Below, piece after piece: positions 44,261 to 54,572 of a stretch of 64,000 nucleotides of DNA (its first letter is position 1; each line of letters opens with the position of its first letter). The translations under genes and the position numbers were made by a program. This DNA is from Hoeflea sp. (GTDB lineage Bacteria; Pseudomonadota; Alphaproteobacteria; Rhizobiales; Rhizobiaceae). The stretch lies in contig NZ_JAUXOD010000011.1 of the NCBI RefSeq assembly GCF_030682515.1, positions 93,608-157,607 on the forward strand. Reading direction: 5' to 3'. Below the pieces are notes generated by a model that had not been told where the DNA came from, made no database searches, and was given only the letters and a program-made list of their open reading frames with translations.

Positions 44261-45283
44261 ATGCGGCCAACGGTGCATGACATTGCTGCAGAAGCAGGCG
44301 TCAGTCTGGCGACCGTTGACCGGGTGCTCAATGGCCGGCCGGGCGTGCGCCGGCAAACCGTCGAGAGGGTGGAGAAGGCTGTCCACCGGCTCGGGTATAT
44401 TCGCGATCTCACGGCGGCGAACCTGGCCCGCAGGCGGATCTATCCGCTTGTGTTCATTATCCCGTCGGGGCCCAACAGTTTCATGCGCGTGCTTGAGGCG
44501 GAAATCGCCTCGGCGATGCAGCGGTCTCCCATCGATCGCACATCGATCCGGATCGAGACCGTTCCTCCCTTCGATCCGGATGCGATCGTCCGGGTCCTGG
44601 ACGCGATCGACCCGAAGACCGTCACCGGCGTGGCGCTGGTCGCCACCGATACCGAGGAGATTCGAGCCGCAGTCGACCGGCTGATCGATCAGGGCGTTCA
44701 GGTGGCCACGCTTGTCTCGGACCTGCCGGGATCCCGGCGGGTGCATTATTGCGGCATCGACAATATCGCCGCCGGCCGCACCGCGGGAAACCTGATCGGA
44801 CGGTTCTGCGCGGGGCGGTCCGGCAAGGTGCTCGTGGTCGCGGGCTCCCTGAAACTGTCCGATCACATGGACCGGGCCTCGGGCTTCGCGGCGGTGCTGG
44901 AGGCGGAGTTCCCCGATCTTGCCATCGTCGGGCCCGTGGAAACCAATGACGACGCCGATACGGTCGGACAGGCTGTCGGGGCGGCGCTGGATGCGGATCC
45001 CGCGATCGTGGCGATCTACAATCTCGGCGCCGGCAACCGCGGGCTGATCGAGGGGATCGCGGCGCGACCCGCGCGCAGGCTTTCGGTGGTCGCCCATGAG
45101 GTGACCGAGCATTCGCGCCGGGCGCTGGCCGACGGCGTTTTTGACGCAATCATCAATCAGGATTGCGGCCATGAGGTGCGCAGCGCCATCCGCGTGCTCA
45201 AGGCCCATGCCGACGGGCTCGATCCGCTCAGCGACCAGGAACGGATTCGCATCGACATTTTTCTCAAGGACAATCTGCCATGA
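44261..45283 (+). CDS. LacI-family transcriptional regulator of the xyl genes
   Basis: 340 residues with the LacI HTH and hinge (PTVHDIAAEAGVSLATVDRVLNGRPGVRRQTVERV, residues 3-37) and a periplasmic-binding-type sensor domain (VFIIPSGPNSFMRVLEAEI, YNLGAGNRGLIEGI). The sensor domain is of the type that binds free sugars such as xylose or ribose. A GGAGGAG box precedes the ATG. It lies 42 bp upstream of xylB on the same strand with a strong dyad in front of it, so it probably controls itself and xylBA. Confidence 0.88.
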   Translation: MRPTVHDIAAEAGVSLATVDRVLNGRPGVRRQTVERVEKAVHRLGYIRDLTAANLARRRIYPLVFIIPSGPNSFMRVLEAEIASAMQRSPIDRTSIRIETVPPFDPDAIVRVLDAIDPKTVTGVALVATDTEEIRAAVDRLIDQGVQVATLVSDLPGSRRVHYCGIDNIAAGRTAGNLIGRFCAGRSGKVLVVAGSLKLSDHMDRASGFAAVLEAEFPDLAIVGPVETNDDADTVGQAVGAALDADPAIVAIYNLGAGNRGLIEGIAARPARRLSVVAHEVTEHSRRALADGVFDAIINQDCGHEVRSAIRVLKAHADGLDPLSDQERIRIDIFLKDNLP

Positions 45284-45325
45284 CGGTCGGCCACGCTCAG
45301 CTTCTGATGGAAAGGACATTCAGCC

Positions 45326-46780
45326 ATGTATCTCGGTCTTGATCTCGGAACTTCGTCGCTCAAGGCGCTGCTGATCGATGACAGCCAGCGCATCCTCGGG
45401 TCGGCGAGCGCGCCCTTGACCGTGGAGCGGCTGCATCCCGGATGGTCGGAGCAGGATCCGGACAGCTGGATCGCGGCCACGCGGGCGGCGCTTGCCGAAC
45501 TGGCAAAGTTTCACGCGGCGGAACTCGCAAAGGTGCGCGGCATCGGCCTGTCGGGGCATATGCATGGGGCCACGACGATCGACCGGGCCGGAAAGGTGAT
45601 CCGGCCCTGCATCCTGTGGAACGACACGCGCAGCTTCAAGGAGGCGGCAGAGCTCGACGCCGATCCGCAGTTCCGGCGGCTGACCGGCAACATCGTCTTC
45701 CCGGGCTTCACGGCGCCAAAGCTGAAATGGATGGCGGCTAACGAACCCGAGGCCTTCGCCCGCGTGGCGAAGGTGCTGCTGCCCAAGGATTACCTCAGGC
45801 TCTGGCTCACGGGCGAGGCTATCTCCGAGATGTCGGATTCGGCCGGAACTTCCTGGCTCGATGTCGGAAAGCGCGCCTGGGACGATGGCCTGCTTTCGGC
45901 CACCGGTCTTGATCGCAGCCAAATGCCGGCGCTGGTCGAGGGCACCGAACGGGCGGGCTCGTTGCGCGCGGATGTGGCCGCGGAGCTGGGGCTGCCCACG
46001 GGCATTCCCATTGCCGGCGGCGCTGGCGACAATGCGGCGTCGGCCTGCGGCATGGGAACGGTGGGCGACAACCATGCCTTTGCCTCGCTCGGCACGTCGG
46101 GCGTGCTGTTTGCGGCCAACAACCGCTATCTGCCCAATCCCGACAGCGCCGTGCACGCCTTCTGTCACGCGCTGCCGGGCACCTGGCACCAGATGGGGGT
46201 GATCCTGTCGGCCACGGATTCGCTGAACTGGCTTTCGGGCGTGACCTCGACCCAGCCCGCGGTGCTGACCTCCGAGCTCGGAGAGACCCTTGAGGCGCCG
46301 GGCTCGGTGCTGTTCCTCCCCTATCTTTCCGGCGAGCGCACGCCGCACAATGACGCATCGATCCGCGGCGCCTTTGCCGGCCTCGGGCATGAATCCGACC
46401 GCGTGGCCCTGACCCGCGCCGTGGTCGAAGGCGTGAGCTTCGCCTTCCGCGACAGTCTCGCAGCGCTCGCCCAGGCGGGAACCTCGCTCACGCGGGTGAC
46501 CGCGATTGGCGGCGGATCGCGGTCCCGCTACTGGCTCGAGGCGCTGGCCACTGTCCTGAACCTGCCGGTCGACATTCCCGAGGGCGGCGATTTCGGCGCC
46601 GCGTTCGGCGCGGCCCGCCTCGGCCTGATCGCGGCGGAGCACGCCGACCCGCTTTCGGTCTGCACCCAGCCCGCGACCGAATCCACCATTCTTCCCAATC
46701 GCGATCTCGCTCCGGCCTTTGACGAGGCCTACGGGCGGTATCGCTCCCTCTATCCCGCACTCAAAGGAGCCATGTCATGA
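45326..46780 (+). CDS. xylB: xylulokinase
   Basis: Phosphorylates D-xylulose to xylulose 5-phosphate with ATP. 484 residues of the FGGY kinase family with [17 protein letters not shown] (residues 3-19), [20 protein letters not shown], the ATP-domain motifs [10 protein letters not shown] and [10 protein letters not shown]. It overlaps xylA by 4 nt (ATGA). No xylose transporter gene is in the window. Confidence 0.93.
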   Translation: MYLGLDLGTSSLKALLIDDSQRILGSASAPLTVERLHPGWSEQDPDSWIAATRAALAELAKFHAAELAKVRGIGLSGHMHGATTIDRAGKVIRPCILWNDTRSFKEAAELDADPQFRRLTGNIVFPGFTAPKLKWMAANEPEAFARVAKVLLPKDYLRLWLTGEAISEMSDSAGTSWLDVGKRAWDDGLLSATGLDRSQMPALVEGTERAGSLRADVAAELGLPTGIPIAGGAGDNAASACGMGTVGDNHAFASLGTSGVLFAANNRYLPNPDSAVHAFCHALPGTWHQMGVILSATDSLNWLSGVTSTQPAVLTSELGETLEAPGSVLFLPYLSGERTPHNDASIRGAFAGLGHESDRVALTRAVVEGVSFAFRDSLAALAQAGTSLTRVTAIGGGSRSRYWLEALATVLNLPVDIPEGGDFGAAFGAARLGLIAAEHADPLSVCTQPATESTILPNRDLAPAFDEAYGRYRSLYPALKGAMS

Positions 46781-48090
46781 GCACTGGATTTTTCGGCGAC
46801 GTCACCAAGATCAAATATGAAGGCCCGGACAGCACCAATCCGCTGGCCTTCCGCCACTACAATGCCGATGAGACCGTCATGGGCAAGCGGATGGAAGACC
46901 ATCTGCGCTTCGCCGTCGCTTATTGGCATTCCTTCGCCTGGGAGGGCGGCGATCCGTTCGGCGGCCGCACCTTCGAGCGTCCCTGGTTTCCGGCCGACAC
47001 GATGCAACTGGCGAAGCTCAAGGCCGACGTGGCGTTCGAGATGTTCTCGGCGCTGGGTGCGCCGTTCTACTGCTTCCACGACGCCGATGTGCGCCCCGAA
47101 GGGGAGAGCTTCGCCGAGAACACGCGCAACCTCGAAGAGATCGTCGACTATTTCGCCCGCAAGCAGGAGGCGACCGGCGTCAAGCTGCTGTGGGGTACGG
47201 CCAATCTGTTTTCCCACCGCCGCTACATGGGCGGCGCGGCGACCAACCCCGATCCGGACGTCTTCGCCTTCGCCGCGGCCACGGTGAAGACCTGCATCGA
47301 CGCCACCCACAAGCTTGGCGGTGCCAATTATGTGCTGTGGGGCGGGCGCGAGGGCTATGAGACGCTGCTCAACACCGACCTCAAGCGCGAGGACACCCAG
47401 CTTGGCCGTTTCCTCAATCTTGTCGTCGAGTACAAGCACAAGATCGGCTTCAAGGGCACGATCCTGATCGAACCCAAGCCGCAGGAGCCGACCAAGCACC
47501 AGTATGATTACGACGTCGCCACGGTCTACGGTTTCCTCAAGCGCCACGGGCTCGAGAACGAGGTCAAGGTCAACATCGAGCAGGGACACGCCATCCTTGC
47601 CGGCCATTCCTTCGAGCATGAACTCGAGCTCGCCCAGGCGCTCGGGATCTTCGGCTCCATCGACATGAACCGCAACGATTACCAGTCCGGCTGGGACACC
47701 GACCAGTTCCCCAACAATGTGCCGGAAATGACGCTCGCCTATTACGCCATCCTGAAGGGCGGCGGGTTCTCGACCGGCGGCACGAATTTCGACGCCAAGC
47801 TCAGGCGCCAGTCGCTCGATCCTGAAGACCTGCTCTATGCCCATATCGGCGGGATGGACACCTGCGCGCGGGCCCTGAAAGCGGCAGCGAAGATGGTCGA
47901 GGACGGCGTGCTGACGCGCTTCGTCGAGAAGCGCTATTCCGGCTGGGACACGCCTGAAGCCAAGAAGATGCTCGACGGCTCCCATACGCTTTCCGACATC
48001 GCCGACTATGTCATGGGCGCCGACGTCAATCCGCAGCCGAAGTCCGGCCGCCAGGAATATCTGGAGAACGCCGTCAACCGCTACGTCTGA
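46777..48090 (+). CDS. xylA: xylose isomerase
   Basis: Converts D-xylose to D-xylulose in the cytosol. 437 residues, class II length. It has [18 protein letters not shown], the catalytic His in [11 protein letters not shown], the family signature [16 protein letters not shown], metal ligands in [15 protein letters not shown] and [17 protein letters not shown], and the [17 protein letters not shown] region. Coupled to xylB; followed by a strong hairpin. Confidence 0.95.
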   Translation: MSTGFFGDVTKIKYEGPDSTNPLAFRHYNADETVMGKRMEDHLRFAVAYWHSFAWEGGDPFGGRTFERPWFPADTMQLAKLKADVAFEMFSALGAPFYCFHDADVRPEGESFAENTRNLEEIVDYFARKQEATGVKLLWGTANLFSHRRYMGGAATNPDPDVFAFAAATVKTCIDATHKLGGANYVLWGGREGYETLLNTDLKREDTQLGRFLNLVVEYKHKIGFKGTILIEPKPQEPTKHQYDYDVATVYGFLKRHGLENEVKVNIEQGHAILAGHSFEHELELAQALGIFGSIDMNRNDYQSGWDTDQFPNNVPEMTLAYYAILKGGGFSTGGTNFDAKLRRQSLDPEDLLYAHIGGMDTCARALKAAAKMVEDGVLTRFVEKRYSGWDTPEAKKMLDGSHTLSDIADYVMGADVNPQPKSGRQEYLENAVNRYV

Positions 48091-48104
48091 CGATCCCAAC
48101 CTGA

Positions 48105-48136
48105 AAGCGGCGGCTCGGAGAGACGAGCCGCCGCTT
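48105..48136 (+). terminator. terminator-like hairpin after xylA
   Basis: Perfect 13-bp stem (AAGCGGCGGCTCG / CGAGCCGCCGCTT, loop GAGAGA) 14 nt after the xylA stop, followed by CTTG only. Likely the 3' end of the xyl transcript. Confidence 0.65.
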
Positions 48137-48225
48137 CTTGACGGCTGTATTTGTTTGCGTGCCGGCGTCGCGTGGCGTAAATCGGGCTTCCCATCCGAAG
48201 ATACCTCCTCAAAGGAAGCATCGCC

Positions 48226-49023
48226 ATGCAATTTGCACGCCTGAACGGTATCGTCATCCATCATCAGGTGATCGGTGCGGCGCCGGACCGGCCGACCATC
48301 GTGTTTGCCAATTCGCTCGGCACCGATTACCGCATCTGGCGCGACGTGATCGTCAGGCTCGCGGGCGACTTCGGCATCATCGCCTATGACAAGCGCGGCC
48401 ATGGCCTGTCGGAGTGCGCCGAGGGCCCGATCACCACGAACGATCATGTCAACGATCTTGCTGCCCTGCTCGATCATTTCAACGCCAGGAAAGTCATCGT
48501 CTGCGGACTGTCGGTGGGCGGCATGATCGCCCAGGGACTGGCCGCCATCCGGCCCGATCTGGTGCGGGCGCTGATCCTGTGCGACACCGGCCACAAGATC
48601 GGCACGCCGGAGATGTGGGACGCACGGATCTCAGCGATCACGGAGCAGGGCATAGCCGGCATTTCCGACGTGATCCTGGAGCGCTGGTTCACGAAAGCCT
48701 ATCGCAGCCCGGACAACGCTGAATTCACCGGATACCGGATGATGCTGGAGCGAAGCCCGCTCGAAGGCTATCTCGGCACATGCGCGGCGATCCGCGACAG
48801 CGATTTCACCCAGTCGAGTGCCGCGCTCCAGCTGCCGGTCATCTGCGTGGTTGGTACCGAGGATGGCTCGACGCCGCCTGCGCTGGTGGGCGAACTGGCG
48901 CGGCTCATTCCCGGAGCGATGTACCAGGAGATCCCCGGCGCCGCGCATCTGCCCTGCATCGAGAAGCCGGTGGAACTGACCGAAATCATCAGGGCCTTCA
49001 TCGAGCGGCTCCCCGCCGCCTGA
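48226..49023 (+). CDS. pcaD: 3-oxoadipate enol-lactonase-like alpha/beta hydrolase
   Basis: 265 residues. The oxyanion region is IVFANSLGTDYRIW, the nucleophile elbow is CGLSVGGMIAQGLA (Ser nucleophile), acidic residue in VVGTEDGSTPP, and the catalytic His in IPGAAHLPCIEKP. The whole sequence follows the PcaD/lactonase pattern, which opens the enol-lactone of the beta-ketoadipate pathway. No other pca genes lie nearby, so a role in a sugar lactone step next to xylBA is equally possible. An AAAGGAAG box precedes the ATG. Confidence 0.75.
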   Translation: MQFARLNGIVIHHQVIGAAPDRPTIVFANSLGTDYRIWRDVIVRLAGDFGIIAYDKRGHGLSECAEGPITTNDHVNDLAALLDHFNARKVIVCGLSVGGMIAQGLAAIRPDLVRALILCDTGHKIGTPEMWDARISAITEQGIAGISDVILERWFTKAYRSPDNAEFTGYRMMLERSPLEGYLGTCAAIRDSDFTQSSAALQLPVICVVGTEDGSTPPALVGELARLIPGAMYQEIPGAAHLPCIEKPVELTEIIRAFIERLPAA

Positions 49024-49057
49024 AGCCTGTTTTCCTCACACTTCTCGCAGGACCGCA

Positions 49058-50416
49058 ATGACACACGACACTTCGCCCCAGTCACTCGCCCGCCGCTTTC
49101 CCGACGATTTCGTTTTCGGCGTGGCGACCGCGTCCTACCAGATCGAGGGGGCGGTTCAGGCCGATGGCCGCAAGCCCTCGATCTGGGATGCGTTCTCCCA
49201 CATGCCGGGACGGGTCAAGGGCGGCGACAGCGGCGATGTGGCCTGCGACCATTACAACCGCCTCGAGGCGGACCTCGATCTGATGTCGGACCTTGGCGCC
49301 CAGGCCTATCGCTTCTCGATCGCCTGGCCGCGGATCCTGCCGGACGGCGTTGGCGCCATCAACGAAAAGGGCCTCGATTTCTACGAGAGACTGGTCGACG
49401 GGCTGAGGGCGCGCGGCATCAAGGCGTTCGCGACGCTCTATCACTGGGACCTGCCGCTGGTGATGATGGGGCGCGGCGGCTGGACCGACCGCGAGACCGC
49501 ATCGGCTTTCGCGGAGTATGCGGGGCTCGTGACACGGCGCCTGGGCGACAGGCTCGATACGATCGTCACCTTCAACGAACCGTGGTGCTCGGTCTATCTC
49601 GGCCATCTGATGGGCGTTCACGCCCCCGGCGAGCGGTCCACCGAAGCGGCGATGGCTGCCCTTCACGTGACCAATCTCGCCCATGGCCTCGGCGTCCAGG
49701 CGATCCGGGCCGAGCGGCCCGAGCTACCCACCGGCATCGTGCTCAATGCCATGAGCGTGATGGCGGGCAGTGACAGCGATGCCGACCGGAAGGCCGAGGG
49801 GCGCGCCAACGACTTCCACAATGGCGCCTTCTTCGGCCCCCTGTTCCAGGGCGCCTACCCGCAGTCCTTGCTCGAGGGCTGCCCGGACCTCCTGCGTCAC
49901 ATCAAGGCGGGAGACCTTGAGACCATCCGGCAGCCGCTCGATTTCTGGGGGCTGAACTATTACACGCCGATGCGGGTCCGCGACGATCCGTCCTCGCCGT
50001 TCCCGCATGTCGCGACTGCGCCCGCGGTCAGGCTGGAGAAGACGGATATCGGCTGGGAAATCGAACCCTCAGGGCTTTCCCACATCGTCAAGGATCTGTA
50101 CGGGCGCTACACGCTGCCCGAATTCTACATCACCGAGAATGGCGCGGCCGACAACACCGGGGTTGAAAATGGCGCGGTCAGCGACACGATGCGGCTTGAG
50201 TATATCTCCACCCATATGTCCGTGGCGGCCGACCTGATTGCGGAAAACTATCCGCTGAAAGGTTATTTCGCCTGGAGCCTGATGGACAATTTCGAATGGG
50301 CCGAGGGCTATTCGATGCGCTTCGGCATCGTCCATGTCGACTACCAGACACAGGTCCGCACCATCAAGCAGTCCGGCTACTGGTACCGGGACCTGATTAT
50401 GGCCCATGGCGGCTGA
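49058..50416 (+). CDS. beta-glucosidase, glycoside hydrolase family 1
   Basis: 452 residues, the usual GH1 length, no signal peptide, so cytosolic. N-terminal FVFGVATASYQIEGAV is a GH1 signature; acid/base Glu in VTFNEPW and nucleophile Glu in FYITENGAAD; the C-terminal SLMDNFEWAEGYSMRFGIVHVDY binds the substrate. It releases terminal glucose or related sugars from beta-linked oligosaccharides. It lies 34 nt after the PcaD-like gene and probably forms an operon with it, fitting plant-derived sugar use together with xylBA. Confidence 0.92.
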   Translation: MTHDTSPQSLARRFPDDFVFGVATASYQIEGAVQADGRKPSIWDAFSHMPGRVKGGDSGDVACDHYNRLEADLDLMSDLGAQAYRFSIAWPRILPDGVGAINEKGLDFYERLVDGLRARGIKAFATLYHWDLPLVMMGRGGWTDRETASAFAEYAGLVTRRLGDRLDTIVTFNEPWCSVYLGHLMGVHAPGERSTEAAMAALHVTNLAHGLGVQAIRAERPELPTGIVLNAMSVMAGSDSDADRKAEGRANDFHNGAFFGPLFQGAYPQSLLEGCPDLLRHIKAGDLETIRQPLDFWGLNYYTPMRVRDDPSSPFPHVATAPAVRLEKTDIGWEIEPSGLSHIVKDLYGRYTLPEFYITENGAADNTGVENGAVSDTMRLEYISTHMSVAADLIAENYPLKGYFAWSLMDNFEWAEGYSMRFGIVHVDYQTQVRTIKQSGYWYRDLIMAHGG

Positions 50417-50427
50417 GTGAAATCCCC

Positions 50428-50486
50428 GGCTCCGGTGGAACCTGCGCGGCGGCCGTTCGTTGTCGCGCAGATTACCAGCCGGAGCC
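50428..50486 (+). promoter_or_regulatory. leader stem-loop that would hide the DUF421 ribosome-binding site
   Basis: Outer arms GGCTCCGG (50428-50435) and CCGGAGCC (50479-50486) extend inward with TGG/CCA across one bulged G. An inner stem CTGCGCG/CGCGCAG (50442-50448, 50464-50470) is nested inside. The 3' outer arm contains the GGAG that serves ATG 50493. The fold would limit translation unless opened. Confidence 0.5.
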
Positions 50487-50492
50487 TTGTTC

Positions 50493-51206
50493 ATGGATCA
50501 AGCCGTCATCCCCTTTGACTGGGCGCGCATGCTGCTGGGCGAAGAACCGCCGACGTTCCTGCTGGAGATCCTGTTCCGCACCGTCCTCATCTACATCTAC
50601 ACCTTCGGCCTGATCCGGTGGATCGGCGGCCGCAGTATCTCGCAATTGTCGATGGTGGAATTCCTGCTGGTGATCGCACTCGGGTCGGCGGTCGGGGATT
50701 CGCTGTTCTACCCGGACGTTCCGCTGCTGCATGCCATGCTGGTGATCACGGTGATCGTGCTGATCAACAAGGGTCTCGATTATCTGATCCTGGGATCGGA
50801 CAAGGCGCAGACGGCGATCAACGGGATTCCGAACTGGATCGTCCGGTCGGGACGGCTCAACCCCGACCAGACATCAAACCGCGGCATCGGCAAGTCCGAG
50901 GTCCTGGCGCTGCTCCGGATCAAAGGCATCAGCAATCTGGGCGAGGTCGAGCACGCCTTCCTCGAGGCCAATGGCGACCTCAGCGTCTTCCGCGCCAGGG
51001 AACCGATTGCCGGAATGCCGATCGTACCGCCGCATGAAATCTGTGAGCCGCCTCTGATCGAGCTCACTTCAAGGGAATGGGAGGCGTCGCCGAAGTTGTG
51101 TTGCTTTGAATGCGGGATGCTGCAGTCTCGTGCGGAAACCGCCTGCCTGCATTGCAAGGGCGGAGTCTGGACAGAGGCAAAAATGCCGGACAGCAGCCTG
51201 GCCTGA
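50493..51206 (+). CDS. DUF421 membrane protein with C-terminal zinc-ribbon-like motif
   Basis: 237 residues from MDQAVIPFDW; the track start at 50460 is a TTG inside the leader structure. Three hydrophobic segments at the N-terminus (LLEILFRTVLIYIYTFGLIRWIGG, SMVEFLLVIALGSAVGDSLFY, LLHAMLVITVIVLINKGLDYLI) are followed by the DUF421 cytoplasmic domain (VEHAFLEANGDLSVFRARE). The extreme C-terminus has CFECGMLQSRAETACLHC, a CxxC-x11-CxxC pattern that could bind zinc. The family function is unknown; B. subtilis homologues act in spores. Single gene, convergent with the epimerase. Confidence 0.82.
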   Translation: MDQAVIPFDWARMLLGEEPPTFLLEILFRTVLIYIYTFGLIRWIGGRSISQLSMVEFLLVIALGSAVGDSLFYPDVPLLHAMLVITVIVLINKGLDYLILGSDKAQTAINGIPNWIVRSGRLNPDQTSNRGIGKSEVLALLRIKGISNLGEVEHAFLEANGDLSVFRAREPIAGMPIVPPHEICEPPLIELTSREWEASPKLCCFECGMLQSRAETACLHCKGGVWTEAKMPDSSLA

Positions 51207-51226
51207 AGTCGTCCGCCTGGAGCTGA

Positions 51227-52231
51227 TCAGCGCACGACAAATCCGTGGGCGAAGGGGTCTTCCTCATCGTCGATGGTGATGGTGTTCAGGCCGGTTTCCA
51301 CCGCCCAGCCGGCGATCGACGGGATGATGGCCGCCTTGCCCGCCACCTCCGTCGCAGCCTCGACACGGCCGTGAAACAGCGATCCGATGATGCTCTCATG
51401 GACGAAGTCGTCGCCGGGCCTGAGCCTGCCTTGCGCCGCCCATTGCGCCATGCGCGCCGATGTCCCGGTGCCGCAGGGCGAGCGGTCGATGGCCTTGTCG
51501 CCGTAGAACACGGCATTGCGGGCACTCGCCTCCGGCCGGGTCGGCGCCCCTGTCCAGAGGATATGGCTCAGGCCCCGGATATCCGGTTTTTCCGGATGGA
51601 TGAACTCGTGTTCGGCGTTGAGGCGGTCCCGGAGCGCCGGGCTCATACGCACCAGATCGGCGGCGGAGAAGTCCGCCATGTCGGCGAAGTTCTCCTGGGC
51701 GTCGACGATGGCATAGAAATTTCCGCCATAGGCGACATCGACGGTCAGCTCGCCCAGACCCTCGTACCATGTCCTGATGCCGGTCGAGTGCAGGAAGGCG
51801 GGCACGTTGGTCAATCGCACCTCGGTGACCTTGCGGCCGGTCTGCTGGTAGCGCGCGACGATCCGGCCGGCCGGCGTGTCGATGGCAAGCACGCCGGGTT
51901 CGCGCGGGCTGACCAGGCCGTTCTCGATCACCATGGTGACGGTGCCGATGGTGCCGTGGCCGCACATCGGCAGGCATCCCGACGTCTCGATGAACAGGAA
52001 GGCGATGTCGCAGTCGTCGCGGGTGGGCGGATAGAGGATGGCGCCCGACATCATGTCGTGGCCGCGCGGCTCGAACATCAGCCCGGTTCGGATCCAGTCA
52101 TACTCGGCGAGGAAATGCGCCCGGCGCTCCAGCATGGTCTCGCCCTGAAGCTGGGGGCCGCCGCCGGTGACGACGCGGACCGGATTGCCGCAGGTGTGGC
52201 CGTCGATGCAGAAGAAACGATTGCGCGCCAT
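51227..52231 (-). CDS. 4-hydroxyproline 2-epimerase (proline racemase family)
   Basis: 334 residues from MARNRFFCID; the track adds 19 residues from the upstream gap. Both catalytic Cys are present: MCGHGTIG (first) and RSPCGTGTSARMA (second). That separates it from trans-3-hydroxyproline dehydratases, which carry Thr at the second site. N-terminal FCIDGHTCGNPVRVVTGG is typical of hydroxyproline epimerases. It converts trans-4-hydroxy-L-proline to cis-4-hydroxy-D-proline, the substrate of the flavoprotein encoded 22 nt upstream. Confidence 0.9.
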   Translation of the reverse strand: MARNRFFCIDGHTCGNPVRVVTGGGPQLQGETMLERRAHFLAEYDWIRTGLMFEPRGHDMMSGAILYPPTRDDCDIAFLFIETSGCLPMCGHGTIGTVTMVIENGLVSPREPGVLAIDTPAGRIVARYQQTGRKVTEVRLTNVPAFLHSTGIRTWYEGLGELTVDVAYGGNFYAIVDAQENFADMADFSAADLVRMSPALRDRLNAEHEFIHPEKPDIRGLSHILWTGAPTRPEASARNAVFYGDKAIDRSPCGTGTSARMAQWAAQGRLRPGDDFVHESIIGSLFHGRVEAATEVAGKAAIIPSIAGWAVETGLNTITIDDEEDPFAHGFVVR

Positions 52232-52253
52232 GACTTGGTCTCGGTTGAGGGTT

Positions 52254-53504
52254 TCAGAAACGGTCGGGCCGGCAGGCGGCAATGTCAATGGCTGGCGCCG
52301 TGCCGGCCACGAGATCGGCGATCAGCCGCCCCATTGCCGCTGACTGGGTCAGGCCCAGGTGCCCATTGCCAAAGGCAAGCAGGACGGACGGATCTTCGGG
52401 CAGGGCGCCGATCACCGGCAGGCTGTCGGGCAGCGACGGGCGGAATCCCATCCATTCGACGCCGCCCGCGGTTTTCAGCCCCGGCAGGAATTCGGCGGCC
52501 TTGGCGAGCATGGATCTGGAGCGCGCGAAATTCGGCGGCAGGTCGAGCCCCCCCAATTCGACAGCGCCGCCGACGCGCAGGCCTGTTTCGAGCGGCGTGA
52601 GGACGAAGCCATGATTGCCGAAGATCAGCTGGCGCTTGAGATCGAACGCGCCCGGCGGCAGCGTGGTGTTGTAGCCGCGCTCGGTGTCGAGCGGAATGCG
52701 AAGCCGGGTCAAGGGATTGATCAGCCGCGTCGACCAGGCGCCGGCGCAGACGACGATGCGATCGGCCTGGCGGACCGTGCCATCGGCGAGCCGGACAACC
52801 GGGCCATTTTCGGACCGTTCCAGCGCCCGCACTTCTGCCTCGTGGAAAACTGCGCCGTGGCGCTCGGCATAGGCCCAGATCGCCCGTGCGAAATGTTGCG
52901 GTTCGGACACCGTTTTCCAGCCCGGCACGAAGGTGCCGGCGACAAAGCGTGGCGAAAGGCCGGGCTGAAGCTCGGCGAGCCGCCCGCCGCGGACATGCTC
53001 GAAGCCGATGCCGGCCCGCTCGCGCTCAGTCCAGCCTTGGGCGGTGGCCTTGAATTCCGCTTCGCTTTCGTAGAGCTCGAGCGAACCGTCATGGCGGACC
53101 ATCGGGCCGATGCCCGCTCGCTCGACCAGCGCCATCATCTCGGATTCGGCGAGCCGCATCAACGCGGTCTGCGTAGCTATCGAGGTTTGAAGGCGGCCGG
53201 GCTGGCTCGCCTTCCAGAACTGCCACAGCCACGGCGCGAGCCTGGGCAGATAGGAGGGGCGGATCGACAGCGGGCCCAGCGGGTCGAGCAGCCACCTTGG
53301 CGCCTTGAGCAGGATCTTCGGCGAGGCCAGCGGCATGATGTCGGAGAAGGCAAGTGCTGCGGCATTGCCCTTGCTGGTCTCCTCGGCGATGCCGGTGCGG
53401 TCGATCACGGTGACGGCATGGCCCTGCTCGGACAGGAGCGCCGCCGTGGCGATGCCGACAATGCCCGCGCCGACGATCACGATCCGCTGGGTGGGCCGGC
53501 TCAT
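52254..53504 (-). CDS. D-amino acid dehydrogenase, probable cis-4-hydroxy-D-proline dehydrogenase
   Basis: 416 residues of the DadA/DAO flavoprotein family. FAD motif [22 protein letters not shown] (residues 8-29), then [28 protein letters not shown] and [17 protein letters not shown] at the C-terminus. It oxidises D-hydroxyproline to the pyrroline, passing electrons to the respiratory chain, as inferred from the adjacent epimerase. The later deaminase and semialdehyde dehydrogenase of the pathway are not in the window. Overlaps trhO by 4 nt (ATGA). Confidence 0.85.
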   Translation of the reverse strand: MSRPTQRIVIVGAGIVGIATAALLSEQGHAVTVIDRTGIAEETSKGNAAALAFSDIMPLASPKILLKAPRWLLDPLGPLSIRPSYLPRLAPWLWQFWKASQPGRLQTSIATQTALMRLAESEMMALVERAGIGPMVRHDGSLELYESEAEFKATAQGWTERERAGIGFEHVRGGRLAELQPGLSPRFVAGTFVPGWKTVSEPQHFARAIWAYAERHGAVFHEAEVRALERSENGPVVRLADGTVRQADRIVVCAGAWSTRLINPLTRLRIPLDTERGYNTTLPPGAFDLKRQLIFGNHGFVLTPLETGLRVGGAVELGGLDLPPNFARSRSMLAKAAEFLPGLKTAGGVEWMGFRPSLPDSLPVIGALPEDPSVLLAFGNGHLGLTQSAAMGRLIADLVAGTAPAIDIAACRPDRF

Positions 53505-54442
53505 GCGGAGTCCGTATCGGCAAGAGCCTTCTTGCGTTCGGCCAGCATCTGCCGATGGCGCATGCGGAACCGCTCACGATCGGCCTCGTTGCGGCTCGCA
53601 TGGCAATGCGGGCAGGAGACGCCTTCCTCGAACAGCGGCGATGCCTGGTCCTCCGGCGAAACCGGATTGCGGCAGGCGCGGCAGAGGATTTCATCGCTTT
53701 GGCGCAGGCCGTGGGTGATGGCGACGCGCTCGTCGAAGACGAAGCAGGAGCCCTGCCACAGGCTTTCCTCTTCCGGCACCTGCTCGAGATATTTCAGGAT
53801 GCCGCCCTTGAGGTGATAGACATTCTCATAGCCCTTGGCCCGCATGAAGGCAGTGGCCTTCTCGCAGCGGATGCCGCCGGTGCAGAACATGGCGATCGGC
53901 TTGGTCTTGTCATCGAGGCCCGCCGCTTCGACCCAGCCCGGAAATTCGCGGAACGTGCCGGTCTGCGGGTTGATTGCGCCCTTGAACGTGCCGATCCCCA
54001 CTTCATAGTCGTTGCGGGTGTCGATCAGGATGGTTTCTGGATCGGAGATGAGCCGGTTCCAGTCCTTGGGATCCACATAGGCGCCCACGCCCTCGAGCGG
54101 GTCGATGTCGGGAACACCCATGGTGACGATTTCCTGTTTCAGGCGCACCTTCATGCGCCGGAACGGCATCCTGTGGGCGCCGCTTTCCTTGTGCTCCAGC
54201 GCTTCAAGGCCCGGAATGGCGCGAAGATGCGCCAGCACGGCGTCGATCGCCTGCCGTGACCCGGCGATGGTTCCGTTGATGCCTTCGCAGGCGAGCAGCA
54301 AGGTGCCTTTCACGCCCCTCTGCTCGCAGAGGCTGGCCAAAGGATCCTGCAACGCCTCATGGCCGGACAGCCGGGCGAAATGATAGAGCGCGGCGACAAC
54401 GACCGGCTGGTTGGAGGCGGGAGCTTCTGGATGTGACGTCAT
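53501..54442 (-). CDS. trhO: tRNA uridine(34) hydroxylase, rhodanese-domain protein
   Basis: 313 residues of the YceA/UPF0176 family, which makes 5-hydroxyuridine at the tRNA wobble position. An N-terminal acylphosphatase-like part ([20 protein letters not shown]) is followed by a rhodanese domain with [16 protein letters not shown] and the active-site Cys in [16 protein letters not shown]. The C-terminus has two CxxC-like pairs ([16 protein letters not shown]). Its coupling to a hydroxyproline gene is probably co-transcription without shared function. Confidence 0.9.
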   Translation of the reverse strand: MTSHPEAPASNQPVVVAALYHFARLSGHEALQDPLASLCEQRGVKGTLLLACEGINGTIAGSRQAIDAVLAHLRAIPGLEALEHKESGAHRMPFRRMKVRLKQEIVTMGVPDIDPLEGVGAYVDPKDWNRLISDPETILIDTRNDYEVGIGTFKGAINPQTGTFREFPGWVEAAGLDDKTKPIAMFCTGGIRCEKATAFMRAKGYENVYHLKGGILKYLEQVPEEESLWQGSCFVFDERVAITHGLRQSDEILCRACRNPVSPEDQASPLFEEGVSCPHCHASRNEADRERFRMRHRQMLAERKKALADTDSA

Positions 54443-54572
54443 GATCGCGCAATAGCGCGTCCATGCGTTTCAGGCAATCGGTCAGGCGCCGCGAAGCGGC
54501 GGCAACATGGACAATCCTGAGACGAAAGGCTATTGCGGGCGCTCAGATTGACGATGCGAAAGGACCAGCGAC

